NCBI RefSeq assembly: GCF_016862555.1
Contig: NZ_BONE01000002.1
Span: 62,001-126,000 of the forward strand
Length of the DNA: 64,000 bases
Direction: 5' to 3'
Origin: Asanoa siamensis
Lineage (GTDB): Bacteria > Actinomycetota > Actinomycetes > Mycobacteriales > Micromonosporaceae
Numbering within the stretch: the first letter of the stretch is position 1; each line of letters begins with the position of its first letter. Both the position numbers and the translations under genes were made by a program. Shown one piece after another: positions 43,710 to 53,333 of the stretch. Below the pieces are notes generated by a model, which saw only the letters and a list, made by a program, of their open reading frames with translations, was not told where the DNA came from and did no database searches.

Positions 43710-43922
43710 CATCCGCCCGATCGACCAGTGCACCCGCCGGCCGAGGTCGAAGACGGCGATCAGATAGACCATGTAGAGGAACCCGTGCGCCGGGCCGACG
43801 GTCTCGACGACCGTGGCGTTGTCGCCGACGTATTTCAACGGCATCCCGATCACCGTGAGAACGATGAGCACGACGCCGACGACGTACGCGATGATCCGGT
43901 ACCGGGTCAGGGCTGCGCGCAT
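43590..43922 (-). CDS. DUF3817-family membrane protein
   Basis: 110 residues with three likely membrane helices (YRIIAYVVGVVLIVLTVIG, FLYMVYLIAVF, MLLVMLAGTIPFVSFW). GPAHGFLYMVYL is the conserved family block. The role is unknown. It follows the two-helix membrane gene at 43946 on the same strand by 23 bases, a pairing I recall from other actinomycetes. Confidence 0.82.
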   Translation of the reverse strand: MRAALTRYRIIAYVVGVVLIVLTVIGMPLKYVGDNATVVETVGPAHGFLYMVYLIAVFDLGRRVHWSIGRMLLVMLAGTIPFVSFWAERKVAGWVRPASSDADEPVAVTS

Positions 43923-43945
43923 GGTGCGGGGGGATCCTTCCGTGA

Positions 43946-44413
43946 TCAGGCCCGACGGCCCGGGTATTCGGACGCCTTGGCGCCCGGGTTGGCATTGAGC
44001 CACGCGAGGTAGTCGTTGTATTCGTCGAGCGCCGGGTCGGGCACGGCCTGACCGGCACCGGCCATGGCCTGCCGCGGCACGAGGACCGGCCGCCGGAAGC
44101 CGGACCCGATCTTGGGAGCCTTGGTGCCCAGCACGGGCGGCAGCGCGGGCGCCGCCACCTCGTCCGCGGGCGCCGCCTGCGCGGCGGGGGAGGCCAGCGC
44201 GGCGGGGGAGACCAGCGCGTCCCGGATCTCCCGGTACCACAGGAAACCGACGAAGGCGGCGAACACCGGCCACTCGAACGCGTACGCCCAGCTCAGCGCG
44301 TTGCCCGCGGTGGCCCGCGACACCTGCCACCAGCCCAGCCAGAGGAAACCGCCGATCAGTGCGATCGCCAGCACATGCTTCGCGAGCATCGGTGGGGTGG
44401 CCAGGCGCCTCAT
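43946..44413 (-). CDS. Two-helix membrane protein of unknown function
   Basis: 155 residues from ATG 44413 (TTG 44419 is an alternative). Two hydrophobic helices stand near the N-terminus, the first ending in LGWWQVSRATAGNALSW, the second WPVFAAFVGFLWYREIRDAL; then an Ala/Pro-rich cytoplasmic region and a C-terminal DEYNDYLAWLNANPG. Homologues are often labelled transcriptional regulator without good reason. The LGxWQxxR pattern recalls SURF1 but the rest does not fit. Confidence 0.68.
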   Translation of the reverse strand: MRRLATPPMLAKHVLAIALIGGFLWLGWWQVSRATAGNALSWAYAFEWPVFAAFVGFLWYREIRDALVSPAALASPAAQAAPADEVAAPALPPVLGTKAPKIGSGFRRPVLVPRQAMAGAGQAVPDPALDEYNDYLAWLNANPGAKASEYPGRRA

Positions 44414-44512
44414 GTCCAACGAGGGTACCGGCGCCCGCTGAAGACTCCGACAGCGCGTCGTAGTCGAAGCGAATCTTGGTTACCGGGCGCCGGAAATGGG
44501 CAGTATCGAACC

Positions 44513-44785
44513 ATGACCGAATCCTTTGGGCGCTCCCCTGAGTCCGACGTGACGGTGTCGGTGGTCGGCGAGGACGTCGGGGTCGACCCGAGCGAACTCT
44601 CCGACGACGACCTCATCCGGGAGCTGCACAGCCTGCACCGGACCCGGCTCGACACGCTCCGGCACGGCTCGGACCCGGCGCTCGCCAACCACCTGCGGCG
44701 CACCGCGGAGCTGGAGACCGAGTACCTGGCCCGGAACCCGGGCCGCGAGGTCGACCCGCACCGCCTCCGCGACGGGGCACAGTGA
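44513..44785 (+). CDS. DUF6158-family protein
   Basis: 90 residues, acidic and helical: DPSELSDDDLIRELHSLHRT, LRHGSDPALANHLRRTAELE and EYLARNP are the family pattern. Function unknown. Its stop overlaps the GTG of the next gene by 4 bases. Confidence 0.8.
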   Translation: MTESFGRSPESDVTVSVVGEDVGVDPSELSDDDLIRELHSLHRTRLDTLRHGSDPALANHLRRTAELETEYLARNPGREVDPHRLRDGAQ

Positions 44786-44982
44786 CCATGGCCGAGCGAG
44801 AGCCGCTGGGCCGGGCACCCGGCGACACCGATCCGGCCGACACCGGCGAGGGCGACGACTTCGCCGTCGAGCACGAGGACACCGCGGTCGACGAGTCGAT
44901 CACCGAGGGCCGGGACCGCGGCGAGTCCGAGAGCCCGCACGGCTGGTCGGGCCTGGAGGAGCACGACCGCTCCGGCAACTGA
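44782..44982 (+). CDS. Small acidic protein of unknown function
   Basis: 66 residues, highly charged and probably disordered (DTDPADTGEGDDFAVEHEDT). Starts at GTG 44782 inside the DUF6158 stop or at ATG 44788. Translationally coupled to the DUF6158 gene, so the two probably work together. No recognised family. Confidence 0.6.
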   Translation: MTMAEREPLGRAPGDTDPADTGEGDDFAVEHEDTAVDESITEGRDRGESESPHGWSGLEEHDRSGN

Positions 44983-45168
44983 TCCGCCGATCCGCGCACA
45001 TCGCCCCGGGCGGCGTCCTAGCGTGGGATTCGTCGGGGTCGACATCGATCCCGCCAATCTGCAGAGCTGGCCCGCCGAGTCGGGGTTTGACTGTTTGTCA
45101 CGGTTAGAGGGCGGAACGCGCCCTTCGCTCCCTCCCAGTGAGCCTGAAACGGGGAGAGGAGCCTCCGC

Positions 45169-46374
45169 ATGTCCGCCACCGCCGAGATCCGGCCGTTCAC
45201 CGTCACCATTCCCGCCCGGGACCTGGAGGACCTGCGCGACCGGATCGACAACACGCGCTGGCCCGAGCGGGAGACCGTGCCCGACCTGACCCAGGGCGTG
45301 CAGCTCGAGACCATGCAGGAGCTGGCGCGGTACTGGACGTCGGACTACGACCTGCGCCGGGTCGAGGCGCGGCTCAACGAGCTTCCCCAGTTCATGACCG
45401 AGATCGACGGCCTGGACATCCACTTCATCCACGTGCGGTCCCGGCACGAGAACGCCATGCCGCTGATCCTCACCCACGGCTGGCCGGGCTCCGTCGTCGA
45501 GTTCCTGCAGACCATCGACCTGCTGACCGACCCGGAGACGCACGGCGCCGACGCCGCGGACGCCTTCCACGTGGTGGTGCCCTCGATTCCCGGGTACGGG
45601 TTCTCCGGCCGACCCGACAGCACCGGCTGGGGCCCCGACCACATCGCCCGGGCGTGGGCCGTGCTGATGACCCGCCTCGGCTACGACCGGTACGCGGCGC
45701 AGGGTGGCGACTGGGGCGCGATCATCACGGACCTGATGGGCGCGCAGGCACCGGACGGGCTGATCGGCATCCACTCCAACATGCCCGGCACGGTGCCGGC
45801 CGACGTCTTCCGGGTGATGACGCAGAACGTGCTCGGCTCCGGCGAGCCCAAGCCGACCGACCTCTCGGCCGCGGAGAGCCGGGCCTACGACCAGCTCAGC
45901 TACCTCTACACCAAGGGCATCGGGTACGCGCTGGAGATGGCGCTGCACCCGCAGACGCTGTACGGCCTGGCCGACTCGCCCGTCGCGCTGGCCGCCTGGA
46001 TGATCGACCACGACCGGCAGAGCTACGAGGACATCTCGGCGGCGTTCGTGCAGAAGGAGCCCGTCGGCATGCTCACCCGCGACGAGGTGCTCGACAACGT
46101 CACGCTGGCCTGGCTCACCAACACCGGCATCTCGTCGGCCCGGCTCTACTGGGAGAGCGCCGTCGGCTTCTTCGACGTCAAGGGCGTCCGCACGCCGGCC
46201 GCGGTCAGCGTCTTCCCGCACGAGCTGTACCAGGCTCCGCGGTCGTGGACCGACCAGGCGTACCCGAATCTGGTCTATTTCCACGAGGTCGACGCGGGCA
46301 ACCACTTCGCGGCCTGGCAGGAGCCCGAGCTGTTCGCGGGCGAGGTCCGCGACGGGCTGCGGCCGCTGCGATGA
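45169..46374 (+). CDS. Epoxide hydrolase (alpha/beta fold, EHN type)
   Basis: 401 residues. The EHN N-terminal domain (PFTVTIPARDLEDLRDRIDN) precedes an alpha/beta-hydrolase with THGWPGSVVEFLQ (oxyanion HGxP), QGGDWGA carrying the nucleophilic Asp near residue 180, and AGNHFAAW with the catalytic His near 377. It should open epoxides to diols; the substrate is unknown. ATG 45169 has GGAGAGGAG upstream. Coupled by ATGA to a thioredoxin-like gene. Confidence 0.9.
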   Translation: MSATAEIRPFTVTIPARDLEDLRDRIDNTRWPERETVPDLTQGVQLETMQELARYWTSDYDLRRVEARLNELPQFMTEIDGLDIHFIHVRSRHENAMPLILTHGWPGSVVEFLQTIDLLTDPETHGADAADAFHVVVPSIPGYGFSGRPDSTGWGPDHIARAWAVLMTRLGYDRYAAQGGDWGAIITDLMGAQAPDGLIGIHSNMPGTVPADVFRVMTQNVLGSGEPKPTDLSAAESRAYDQLSYLYTKGIGYALEMALHPQTLYGLADSPVALAAWMIDHDRQSYEDISAAFVQKEPVGMLTRDEVLDNVTLAWLTNTGISSARLYWESAVGFFDVKGVRTPAAVSVFPHELYQAPRSWTDQAYPNLVYFHEVDAGNHFAAWQEPELFAGEVRDGLRPLR

Positions 46375-47315
46375 CGACCGCCCTTCCTGCTCTCGCCGGG
46401 GCGTCGGCGTGGCTCAACTCCGAGCCGCTGACCCCCGGCGAGCTGCGCGACCGCGTCGTCCTCGTCGACTTCTGGACGCTGACCTGCATCAACTGGCTGC
46501 GCACCCAGCCCTACGTGCGGGCCTGGTCCCAGGCGTACGCCGATGACGGGCTGGTGGTCCTCGGCGTGCACACGCCGGAGTTCACCTTCGAGCACGACCT
46601 CGACCTGGTCCGCCGGGCGACGGCGGAGCGGGGGATCGGCTATCCGGTCGCGGTCGACAACGACTACGCGGTCTGGACCGCGTTCGACAACCACTTCTGG
46701 CCGGCGCTCTACTTCGCCGACACGACCGGCGCCATCCGCGACCACCACTTCGGCGAGGGCCGGTACGAGGAGTCCGAGCGGTCGATCCAGCGGCTGCTCG
46801 GCGTCGACCGCGCGCTGGTCGCCCCCGAGGTGATGGGCGGCGGGGTCGAGGCGGAGGCCGACTGGGACACGCTGCGCACGCCGGAGACCTACCTGGGCTA
46901 CGCGCGCGGCGGCGGGTTCGCCTCGGCCGGGCCGGCGCCCGACCAGCGCCGCGACTACGCGTTCCCGGGCTACCTGCCGGCCAACCAGTGGGGTCTGGAC
47001 GGCGAGTGGACGATCGGGCGGGAGAAGATCACGCTGGACGGCGCCACGGGCAGCATCGCCTTCCGGTTCCAGGCGCGCGACGCCCACCTGGTGCTGGCGA
47101 ACCCGACCGGCCGGCCGATCCCGTTCCAGGTCTTCCTGGAGGGTGCCGAGCCGGGGCCGGCGCACGGCGTCGACGTCAGCCCCGAGGGCGTGGGGACGCT
47201 CCGGGAGGGCCGGCTCTACCAACTCGTGCGCCAGCCCGACGTGGTCGCCGAGCGGATCCTGGAGATCACGTTCGACGAGCCGGGCGCCGAGGCCTACGCC
47301 TTCACGTTCGGCTGA
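46371..47315 (+). CDS. Thioredoxin-fold redoxin with a lone cysteine, DipZ C-terminal-like
   Basis: 314 residues. The N-terminal half is an AhpC/TSA- or TlpA-like redoxin domain with VVLVDFWTLTCINWLRTQPY near residue 40; the usual CxxC is reduced to CINW, a single cysteine. The C-terminal half is a beta-rich domain like that of DipZ proteins (WGLDGEWTIGREKITLDGAT). There is no signal peptide. It may act as a peroxidase or sulfur carrier rather than a disulfide reductase. Co-expressed with the epoxide hydrolase by a 4-base overlap. Confidence 0.8.
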   Translation: MTTALPALAGASAWLNSEPLTPGELRDRVVLVDFWTLTCINWLRTQPYVRAWSQAYADDGLVVLGVHTPEFTFEHDLDLVRRATAERGIGYPVAVDNDYAVWTAFDNHFWPALYFADTTGAIRDHHFGEGRYEESERSIQRLLGVDRALVAPEVMGGGVEAEADWDTLRTPETYLGYARGGGFASAGPAPDQRRDYAFPGYLPANQWGLDGEWTIGREKITLDGATGSIAFRFQARDAHLVLANPTGRPIPFQVFLEGAEPGPAHGVDVSPEGVGTLREGRLYQLVRQPDVVAERILEITFDEPGAEAYAFTFG

Positions 47316-47331
47316 GGCCCCGGCGCGGGGG

Positions 47332-49785
47332 CTAGTTGCCGAAGATCTGGTCGATGACGTCCCGGCCGGGGCCGTCGTTGGCCGGCGGGTCGTTGTCGTC
47401 CTGGTCGTCGTCGGGCCCGTCGGTCGGGTCCGCCGGCGGCGGTGAGCCACCGCTGATCTTCAGGGTGACGATCGCGCCCTCGGCGCTGCGGCCGGTCGGG
47501 TCGGTGTAGGCGACCGTGCCCTCCGGGCAGTTCGACGGCACCGGGATGCTGTCGACCTTGACGTTGAAGCCGGCCTCCGTCAGGCGGCTGCGGGCCGAGT
47601 CGACCGAGTCGCAGGACACGCTCGGGATCGACTTCTGGTTGCCGTACGCGGTGTCCTTGGACGGCGCCGGGAAGTTGACGCTGGGCTTGCCCTTCATGGC
47701 GTCGGCCAGCGTCTGGTACACGGCCGGGTTGATCTTGCCGTGGTCCATGTTCTCCGGCGTCTCCGGATAGTCCGGGTCGGCCATGATCCCGGCGACCGCG
47801 AGCGTCGTCGTGGTCACCACCAGGGAGGCGGTGCGGTCGCTGTCGGTGGTGCCGGTCTTGCCCGCGACCGGGTGGTCGACCACGTCGCGCACGCCGCCCG
47901 CGGTCGAGCCGCGGCACTTGCCGAACGCGGACTGGTCGCCGACCGGGCAGCGGGCGACGTCGATCGCGCCGCGGGCCACCTCGGTGGGCACCGCCTGGTC
48001 GCAGCGCGGCGCACCGGCGTCGACCTTGGCGCCCTCGAAGTCGACGATCTGCTCGACCGGGGTCGGCTCGCAGTGCTTGCCGTCCGCGGCCAGCGTCGCG
48101 TACGCGTTGGCCAGGTCCAGCGGCGTCGTCGCCGAGACGCCCAGGGTGAACGAGCCCCAGGTGTCGGCCGCCTCCTTGTCGGCCGCGTGCTCGGCCTCCG
48201 TCGGCGCCAGGAACTTGATGCCCAGCGCCTTCGCCGCCTGGATCGTGTTGTACGCGCCGGCCTGCTCCTCGAGCGGCACGAAGTAGGTGTTCACCGAGCG
48301 CCCGAACGCGCTCCACATGTCGTGCCGGCCGGCCATGCCCGCGTTGTCGTTGGTCGGGCAGTAGCGCGGCACGTCGGAGCAACTGCCGGGCTCGCCCTGC
48401 GGCGCGTAGTAGCCCGACCGGTAGACCTGCGGCGCGTTGATCTCGGTCGCCATCGGCATGCCCTTGAGCAGCGCGGCCACCACGGGGAAGATCTTGAACG
48501 TCGAGCCCGCCTGGTAGCCGTGCACCCCGCCGCCGCCCGTGATCAGCGGGTTGGTGGTCACCGGGTACGTACCGCGTACGCCCCGCTGGGCTTCCTTCGG
48601 GTTGCTGTGCGGCTTGTTCTTCGGGTTGCCGGGGTTGTCGATGCCGAAGATCCGGTTGGTGGCCAGGGCCCGGACGCGGCCGGTGCCGGGCTCCACCGCG
48701 GCCACCATCAGCGCTTCCTTGCGGTCGACGGCGAGTTGCTCGGTGACGTTCTTCTGGGCGGCCTTCTGCACCGTCGGGTCGAGCGAGGTGACGACCCGGT
48801 AGCCGCCGCCGCGCAGCCGCCGCTCACGGTCGTACGTGCTGCTGCCGAACGCCTCCTGCGCCAACCACCAGCGCTGGAAGTAGTCGCAGAAGAAGCCGTA
48901 GTCGTTGGGCTTCGTGGCGGTGCAGCCGTTGTTCGGGGACTTGCCGACGAACTTGAGCTGCACGGCCTTCGCCGCGGTGGCCTGCGCCGTGGTGATCGCG
49001 CCGGTCTTGACCATCTGGTCGAGCACCCAGTCGCGCCGCTCCAGGGTCTGCGGCCGCTGCCCCTCGTCCATCGGGTCGTAGACGCTCGGCGCCCGGATCA
49101 CGCCGGCGAGCAGGGCCGACTCAGACAGGGAGAGCTTGTCCGGCGTCTTGCCGAAGTAATAGGAGGACGCCGCGTAGATGCCGTACGTGCTGTGCCCGAA
49201 CGGGGCCATGTTCAGGTAGCGCTCGATGACACCGTTCTTGCCGAGCTCCTTGTCGAGCGCCAGGGCCTGCCGGCTCTCCTTGATCTTGCGGCTGGTGCTC
49301 TTCTCGGTCGCCTCGACCACCTGCTGCGGGTCGGTCGCGGCGTAGGTGGCGAGCATCCGGACGAGCTGCATGTCGAGCGTCGAGCCGCCCTGCTGGGCGC
49401 CGGTCGTCTTGTTGACCACCACGGCCCGCGCGAGGCCGCGCACGTCCACGCCATTGTGCCGGTAGAACGACTGGTCCTCGGCCGCGACCAGGGCCTGCGG
49501 CATCGTCGGCGCGATCGCCGCGAGCTGCACGTCCTTGCGGTTCTCGTCGAAGAACGTGGCGAGCTGGGTCCTGCCGTCCCGGGCGAACACCTGGGTGGCC
49601 TGCGGCGCCTGCTTCACGGTGAAGCTCGCGGGCAGCGCGTCGAAGGAGACGGCACCCGCCTTCGCGATGAGCCCGGACGCGGCGGCGAGGGGGAAGGCGG
49701 CGGCGGCCACGATCACGCCGGAGAGCACACCGACCGCGGCCAGCGTGGCGACATTGCGAAACCGGCTGTTTTCGTGCGCGCGCAT
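47332..49785 (-). CDS. Class A penicillin-binding protein with PASTA domain
   Basis: 817 residues. A membrane anchor at about residues 12-40 is followed by a GT51 transglycosylase domain (AAEDQSFYRHNGVD, catalytic Glu near 103; QQGGSTLDMQLVR). The transpeptidase domain has AGSTFKIF (active Ser near 427), SVN and KTGT (near 643). A PASTA domain (about 690-770) and an acidic Asp/Pro tail end it. It polymerises and cross-links peptidoglycan outside the membrane. ATG 49785 is chosen because the membrane anchor starts soon after it and GGGGGT lies upstream. Confidence 0.94.
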   Translation of the reverse strand: MRAHENSRFRNVATLAAVGVLSGVIVAAAAFPLAAASGLIAKAGAVSFDALPASFTVKQAPQATQVFARDGRTQLATFFDENRKDVQLAAIAPTMPQALVAAEDQSFYRHNGVDVRGLARAVVVNKTTGAQQGGSTLDMQLVRMLATYAATDPQQVVEATEKSTSRKIKESRQALALDKELGKNGVIERYLNMAPFGHSTYGIYAASSYYFGKTPDKLSLSESALLAGVIRAPSVYDPMDEGQRPQTLERRDWVLDQMVKTGAITTAQATAAKAVQLKFVGKSPNNGCTATKPNDYGFFCDYFQRWWLAQEAFGSSTYDRERRLRGGGYRVVTSLDPTVQKAAQKNVTEQLAVDRKEALMVAAVEPGTGRVRALATNRIFGIDNPGNPKNKPHSNPKEAQRGVRGTYPVTTNPLITGGGGVHGYQAGSTFKIFPVVAALLKGMPMATEINAPQVYRSGYYAPQGEPGSCSDVPRYCPTNDNAGMAGRHDMWSAFGRSVNTYFVPLEEQAGAYNTIQAAKALGIKFLAPTEAEHAADKEAADTWGSFTLGVSATTPLDLANAYATLAADGKHCEPTPVEQIVDFEGAKVDAGAPRCDQAVPTEVARGAIDVARCPVGDQSAFGKCRGSTAGGVRDVVDHPVAGKTGTTDSDRTASLVVTTTTLAVAGIMADPDYPETPENMDHGKINPAVYQTLADAMKGKPSVNFPAPSKDTAYGNQKSIPSVSCDSVDSARSRLTEAGFNVKVDSIPVPSNCPEGTVAYTDPTGRSAEGAIVTLKISGGSPPPADPTDGPDDDQDDNDPPANDGPGRDVIDQIFGN

Positions 49786-49936
49786 AGGACCCCCGGGCTG
49801 TTTGGCGTGTATTGGACCAGACGCGTCAATCGGCCTCCCGGTTGCGGGTCGGGATGCGTGAATCAAGTCACCCTCGCCACGACACGCGGCATAGCCTCCC
49901 TATAAAAGGGGCAAATGCCAGATATAGGGAGCGGGG

Positions 49937-50335
49937 ATGGACCTGGACGAGATCACCAAACTGGCGCAGAACGAGCGGGTACGCCGGCTCCTGCTCAGCG
50001 TGCTCACCCGGGCCGGTGCCGGTCTCGACCTGAACCGCCTCCTCGACCAGCTCCAACAGGGCGGCCTGCAGCAGCAGGTGCAGTCCTGGGTCGCCGCCGG
50101 GCCCAACCGCGAGATCACCGACGCCCAGATCCGGGACGCGCTCGGCGCGGCCAACCTCGACGCGGCCGCCGGTGACGCCGGCCTGTCGCCCGAGCAGGCC
50201 GCCACCACGCTCGCCGAGGTGCTGCCCCAGCTCGTCGACCGGGCCAGCCCGGGCGGTGCCCTGCCCGACGCCAGCACGCTCGAGGACGCCTTCGGCCAGC
50301 TCCTGCTGGGCGACGCGAGGGAGGACCACCCATGA
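49937..50335 (+). CDS. YidB-like (DUF937-type) protein
   Basis: 132 residues, mostly helical with glutamine-rich repeats (LDQLQQGGLQQQVQSWVAAG) and the ITDAQIRDALG motif of YidB-like proteins. Function unknown, possibly surface- or stress-related. A TATAAA at 49901-49906 may be its -10, and AGGGAG precedes ATG 49937. It overlaps the GlsB-like gene by 4 bases. Confidence 0.78.
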   Translation: MDLDEITKLAQNERVRRLLLSVLTRAGAGLDLNRLLDQLQQGGLQQQVQSWVAAGPNREITDAQIRDALGAANLDAAAGDAGLSPEQAATTLAEVLPQLVDRASPGGALPDASTLEDAFGQLLLGDAREDHP

Positions 50336-50616
50336 TCAGCACACTGCTCTGGGCGCTCATCGGCGGCGCCGTCATCGGCGTCCTGGCCCGGGTGATCCTG
50401 CCCGGTCGTCAGTACCTCTCGATCTGGGCCACGATCGGCGTCGGCTTCGTGGCCGCGCTCGTCGGCGGCGTGATCGCGGACTTCCTGGGCGTGGGCGAGA
50501 CCCGCGGCATCGACTGGATCCGCCACGGCATCCAGATCGGCCTGGCGATCCTGTTCGTCTGGATCTTCAGCCGGCTGGCCGCCCGCGACGTCGCCAAACG
50601 GTCAATCGAGCGGTAG
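50332..50616 (+). CDS. GlsB/YeaQ/YmgE-family stress membrane protein
   Basis: 94 residues with three likely membrane helices. The family pattern is GGAVIGVLARVILPG, then SIWATIGVGFVAALVGGVIADFLG. Such proteins are induced by acid or envelope stress. The start overlaps the YidB-like stop and the last 15 bases overlap the convergent phosphatase gene. Confidence 0.88.
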   Translation: MISTLLWALIGGAVIGVLARVILPGRQYLSIWATIGVGFVAALVGGVIADFLGVGETRGIDWIRHGIQIGLAILFVWIFSRLAARDVAKRSIER

Positions 50617-51999
50617 CTCGTCGAACAGCACCACGGGCCCGTCGGGCTCGCGGGTGTCGAAGCGGTACGAGCGGACCACGGCGGCGGCCGAGTCGAGCAC
50701 CGAGAACACGGTCACGTCGTTGTCGGCCACGTAGGGCAGCGGCTCGCCCGCCGGCCCGGTCAGCGGCGCGCGCGTGGGCACGATCGGCTCCAGCCCGCCC
50801 GGGTCGCCGCGGTGCGGGTACGCGCCGTACGAGTTGCCGACGTTCGAGCTCTCCAGCCAGTTGACCCCGTTGTCGTCCCGGAACCGGTTCCACAGGTGGG
50901 AGTGGCCGTTGACGACGAGGTCGACCCCGGCCGCCCCGAACAGCGGCGCCAGGTCGCGCAGCACGATGTCGTCGGGGTACGCGTAGCCGTCCGCGGTCGC
51001 CACCGGGTCGGTGTAGGCCGGCAGCACGTGCGCGCCCAGGCCGTGACTCGCGTGGTGGAACAGCACCACCCGGAACCGGGCTTCCCGGGCCGCGGGCGAC
51101 GCGAGCTCACCGGCCAGCCACTCGTGCTGCGGCGACCCCGCGTCGATCCGCTCGAACAGGAACTGCCCGCCCATCGGGTCGCCGACCCGGTCGGCCGGCT
51201 CCCGGTAGGTCGTCACCGCGTCGCGCCACGCCCGGGTGACGAACAGCGCCACCACGAACACGTCGCCGACGGTCCGCGACCACCAGCGCGGGCCGTCCGG
51301 GCCGGCCGGCACCGGGAACAGCGCCTCGTAGGAGGCCGTGTCCCAGGCGTCGGGCGCCGGGTCGTCGAAGAGGTCCTGCGGCGTGCGGTGCCGGGCCCGG
51401 CGGCCCATCACCTCGTGGTTGCCGATCGCCGGGAACAGCGGGGCGTGCTGCAGCAGCGGCGCGCCCCGGTAGTGCCGGCCCGCGATCACCGTGTCGGCCC
51501 GCCCGGTCAGGCTCGCGAAGAAACCCCGCCCGGTCGGGTGCGCGAACCAGTCGGCGGCGCGGTCCGGCACACCCACCATGTCGCCGGCGAACAGCACGCC
51601 GTCGAGCTCGACACCGACCGTCTCGGCCACCTTCGCCAGGTTGGCGGGGGTCATCGGCCACATCTGGTGGTCGCTGGAGAGCAGCAGCCGCACCGGCGCG
51701 CCCGGGGCGACCGCGGGCGCCAGGCTGTAGTCGGGTGACTCGGCGACGCGGCCGTCGGCGAAGAACGAGACGACGCGGTACGGGGTGCGGCCCGCCCCGA
51801 GCCCGTCCACGTACGCCCAGTGGCGGTGCACGGTCGCGCGTACACCCTGGTCGTCGTGGAGGGTGACCAGCGTGGAGCTGGTCGCTTCGACGCGCCGCCC
51901 GCCCGGCAGGAGCACCGCGCCGGTCGCCGGCTCGTCGGTGTGCCAGAGGACGTGCACCCCGTCCGGGGACGGGTCGAGGAGGTACGGCTCGCTGTGCAC
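50602..51999 (-). CDS. Metallophosphoesterase, purple-acid-phosphatase-like
   Basis: 465 residues. The N-terminal ~90 residues form a fibronectin-like beta domain; the rest is a calcineurin-like phosphoesterase with SSDHQMW, FAGDMVGVPDR, AIGNHEVMGR, LFHHASHG and VNGHSHLWNR. No signal peptide is visible, so it seems cytoplasmic, unusual for the purple acid phosphatase group. GTG start; only 41 bases separate it from the divergent M16 gene. Confidence 0.82.
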   Translation of the reverse strand: MHSEPYLLDPSPDGVHVLWHTDEPATGAVLLPGGRRVEATSSTLVTLHDDQGVRATVHRHWAYVDGLGAGRTPYRVVSFFADGRVAESPDYSLAPAVAPGAPVRLLLSSDHQMWPMTPANLAKVAETVGVELDGVLFAGDMVGVPDRAADWFAHPTGRGFFASLTGRADTVIAGRHYRGAPLLQHAPLFPAIGNHEVMGRRARHRTPQDLFDDPAPDAWDTASYEALFPVPAGPDGPRWWSRTVGDVFVVALFVTRAWRDAVTTYREPADRVGDPMGGQFLFERIDAGSPQHEWLAGELASPAAREARFRVVLFHHASHGLGAHVLPAYTDPVATADGYAYPDDIVLRDLAPLFGAAGVDLVVNGHSHLWNRFRDDNGVNWLESSNVGNSYGAYPHRGDPGGLEPIVPTRAPLTGPAGEPLPYVADNDVTVFSVLDSAAAVVRSYRFDTREPDGPVVLFDELPLD

Positions 52000-52040
52000 C
52001 GCACAAGTATCCCGGTCCGCTGATCGGATAACGTCACTCC

Positions 52041-53333
52041 ATGTCCGAGACGGGTTATCCCTGGCCGATCGAGACCACCCGGCTCGCCAACGGCCTGCGC
52101 GTCGTGGTCTCGCCGGACCGCACGGCGCCGGTCGTGGCGGTCAACCTCTGGTACGACGTCGGGTCGCGGCACGAGCCCGAGGGGCAGACCGGCTTCGCCC
52201 ACCTGTTCGAGCACCTGATGTTCGAGGGCTCGGTCAACGTGCCCAAGACCGAGCACATGCGACTCGTCCAGGGCAACGGCGGCTCGCTGAACGCGACGAC
52301 CAACCCTGACCGGACCAACTACTTCGAGACGCTGCCGGCCGAGCACCTGGAGCTGGCGCTCTGGCTCGAGGCCGACCGGATGGGCGGGCTGGTGCCCGCG
52401 CTGGTCCAGGAGACGCTCGACAACCAGCGCGACGTGGTCAAGAACGAACGGCGGCAGCGGTACGAGAACGTGCCCTACGGCGACGCCTGGCTGCGGCTGC
52501 TCCCGCTGCTCTACCCGGAGGGGCATCCCTACCACCACCCGACGATCGGGTCGATGGCCGACCTCAACGCGGCCGAGCTCGGCACGTTTCAGGCGTTCCA
52601 CCGCTCCTACTACGCCCCCGACAACGCGGTGCTGACGGTGGCCGGCGACGCCGAGCCCGCCGAGGTGTTCGCGCTGGCGGAGAAATACTTCGGCAAGCTG
52701 GCCGCCGGCGGTGCGCGGCCCGCGGCGCCGATCGGCTCCCTGGACAGCTGGGCGGGCCCGGTCTCGTCGGTGGTCGCGGCCGAGGTGCCGGCGCCGCGCG
52801 TCTACCTGGCGCACCGGACCTACCCCTACGGCACGCCGGAGTACGACGCGCTCACCGTGCTCGCGACGATCCTCGGCCAGGGCCGGGGCAGCCGCCTCTA
52901 CCGGCTGCTGGCCGACGGCGCGCGGCTGGCCCAGCCCGACACCGTCTCCGCCTACGGCGTCGACCTCGCGTACGCGCCCGCGCCACTGATCGCCTCCGCG
53001 ACCGCCCGCCCGGGCGTCACCGCGGCCCGGCTCGGCGCGGCGCTGGCGGAGGTGGTCGACGACCTCGTCGCCGGCGGCGTCACCGACGCGGAGCTGACCC
53101 GCGCCAAGGCGCTGCTGGAGACCGAGTGGTGGATCGGGGTCGCCACCGTGGACGGCCGAGCCGACCTGCTCAGCCGCTACGCCACCCTGTTCGGCGACCC
53201 GGCCCGGGTCGGCACGCGGCTGCCCGGCTGGCGTGCCGTGACCGCCGACGCGGTGGCCGAGGTGGCCCGCGCGGTGCTCCGCCCCGAGGACCGCGTGACG
53301 CTCGTCTACGAGCCGATGGAGGCAGTGGCATGA
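52041..53333 (+). CDS. M16 metallopeptidase, catalytic partner
   Basis: 430 residues. The inverted zinc motif HLFEH (His 54, Glu 57, His 58) is intact, with the downstream glutamate in the ETLDNQRDVVKNERRQRYEN region (about 118-137). Pitrilysin-type peptidases of this half-size class work as heterodimers with a second, non-catalytic chain, encoded here by the next gene. The ATGA overlap ensures equal synthesis. No signal peptide. Confidence 0.92.
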   Translation: MSETGYPWPIETTRLANGLRVVVSPDRTAPVVAVNLWYDVGSRHEPEGQTGFAHLFEHLMFEGSVNVPKTEHMRLVQGNGGSLNATTNPDRTNYFETLPAEHLELALWLEADRMGGLVPALVQETLDNQRDVVKNERRQRYENVPYGDAWLRLLPLLYPEGHPYHHPTIGSMADLNAAELGTFQAFHRSYYAPDNAVLTVAGDAEPAEVFALAEKYFGKLAAGGARPAAPIGSLDSWAGPVSSVVAAEVPAPRVYLAHRTYPYGTPEYDALTVLATILGQGRGSRLYRLLADGARLAQPDTVSAYGVDLAYAPAPLIASATARPGVTAARLGAALAEVVDDLVAGGVTDAELTRAKALLETEWWIGVATVDGRADLLSRYATLFGDPARVGTRLPGWRAVTADAVAEVARAVLRPEDRVTLVYEPMEAVA

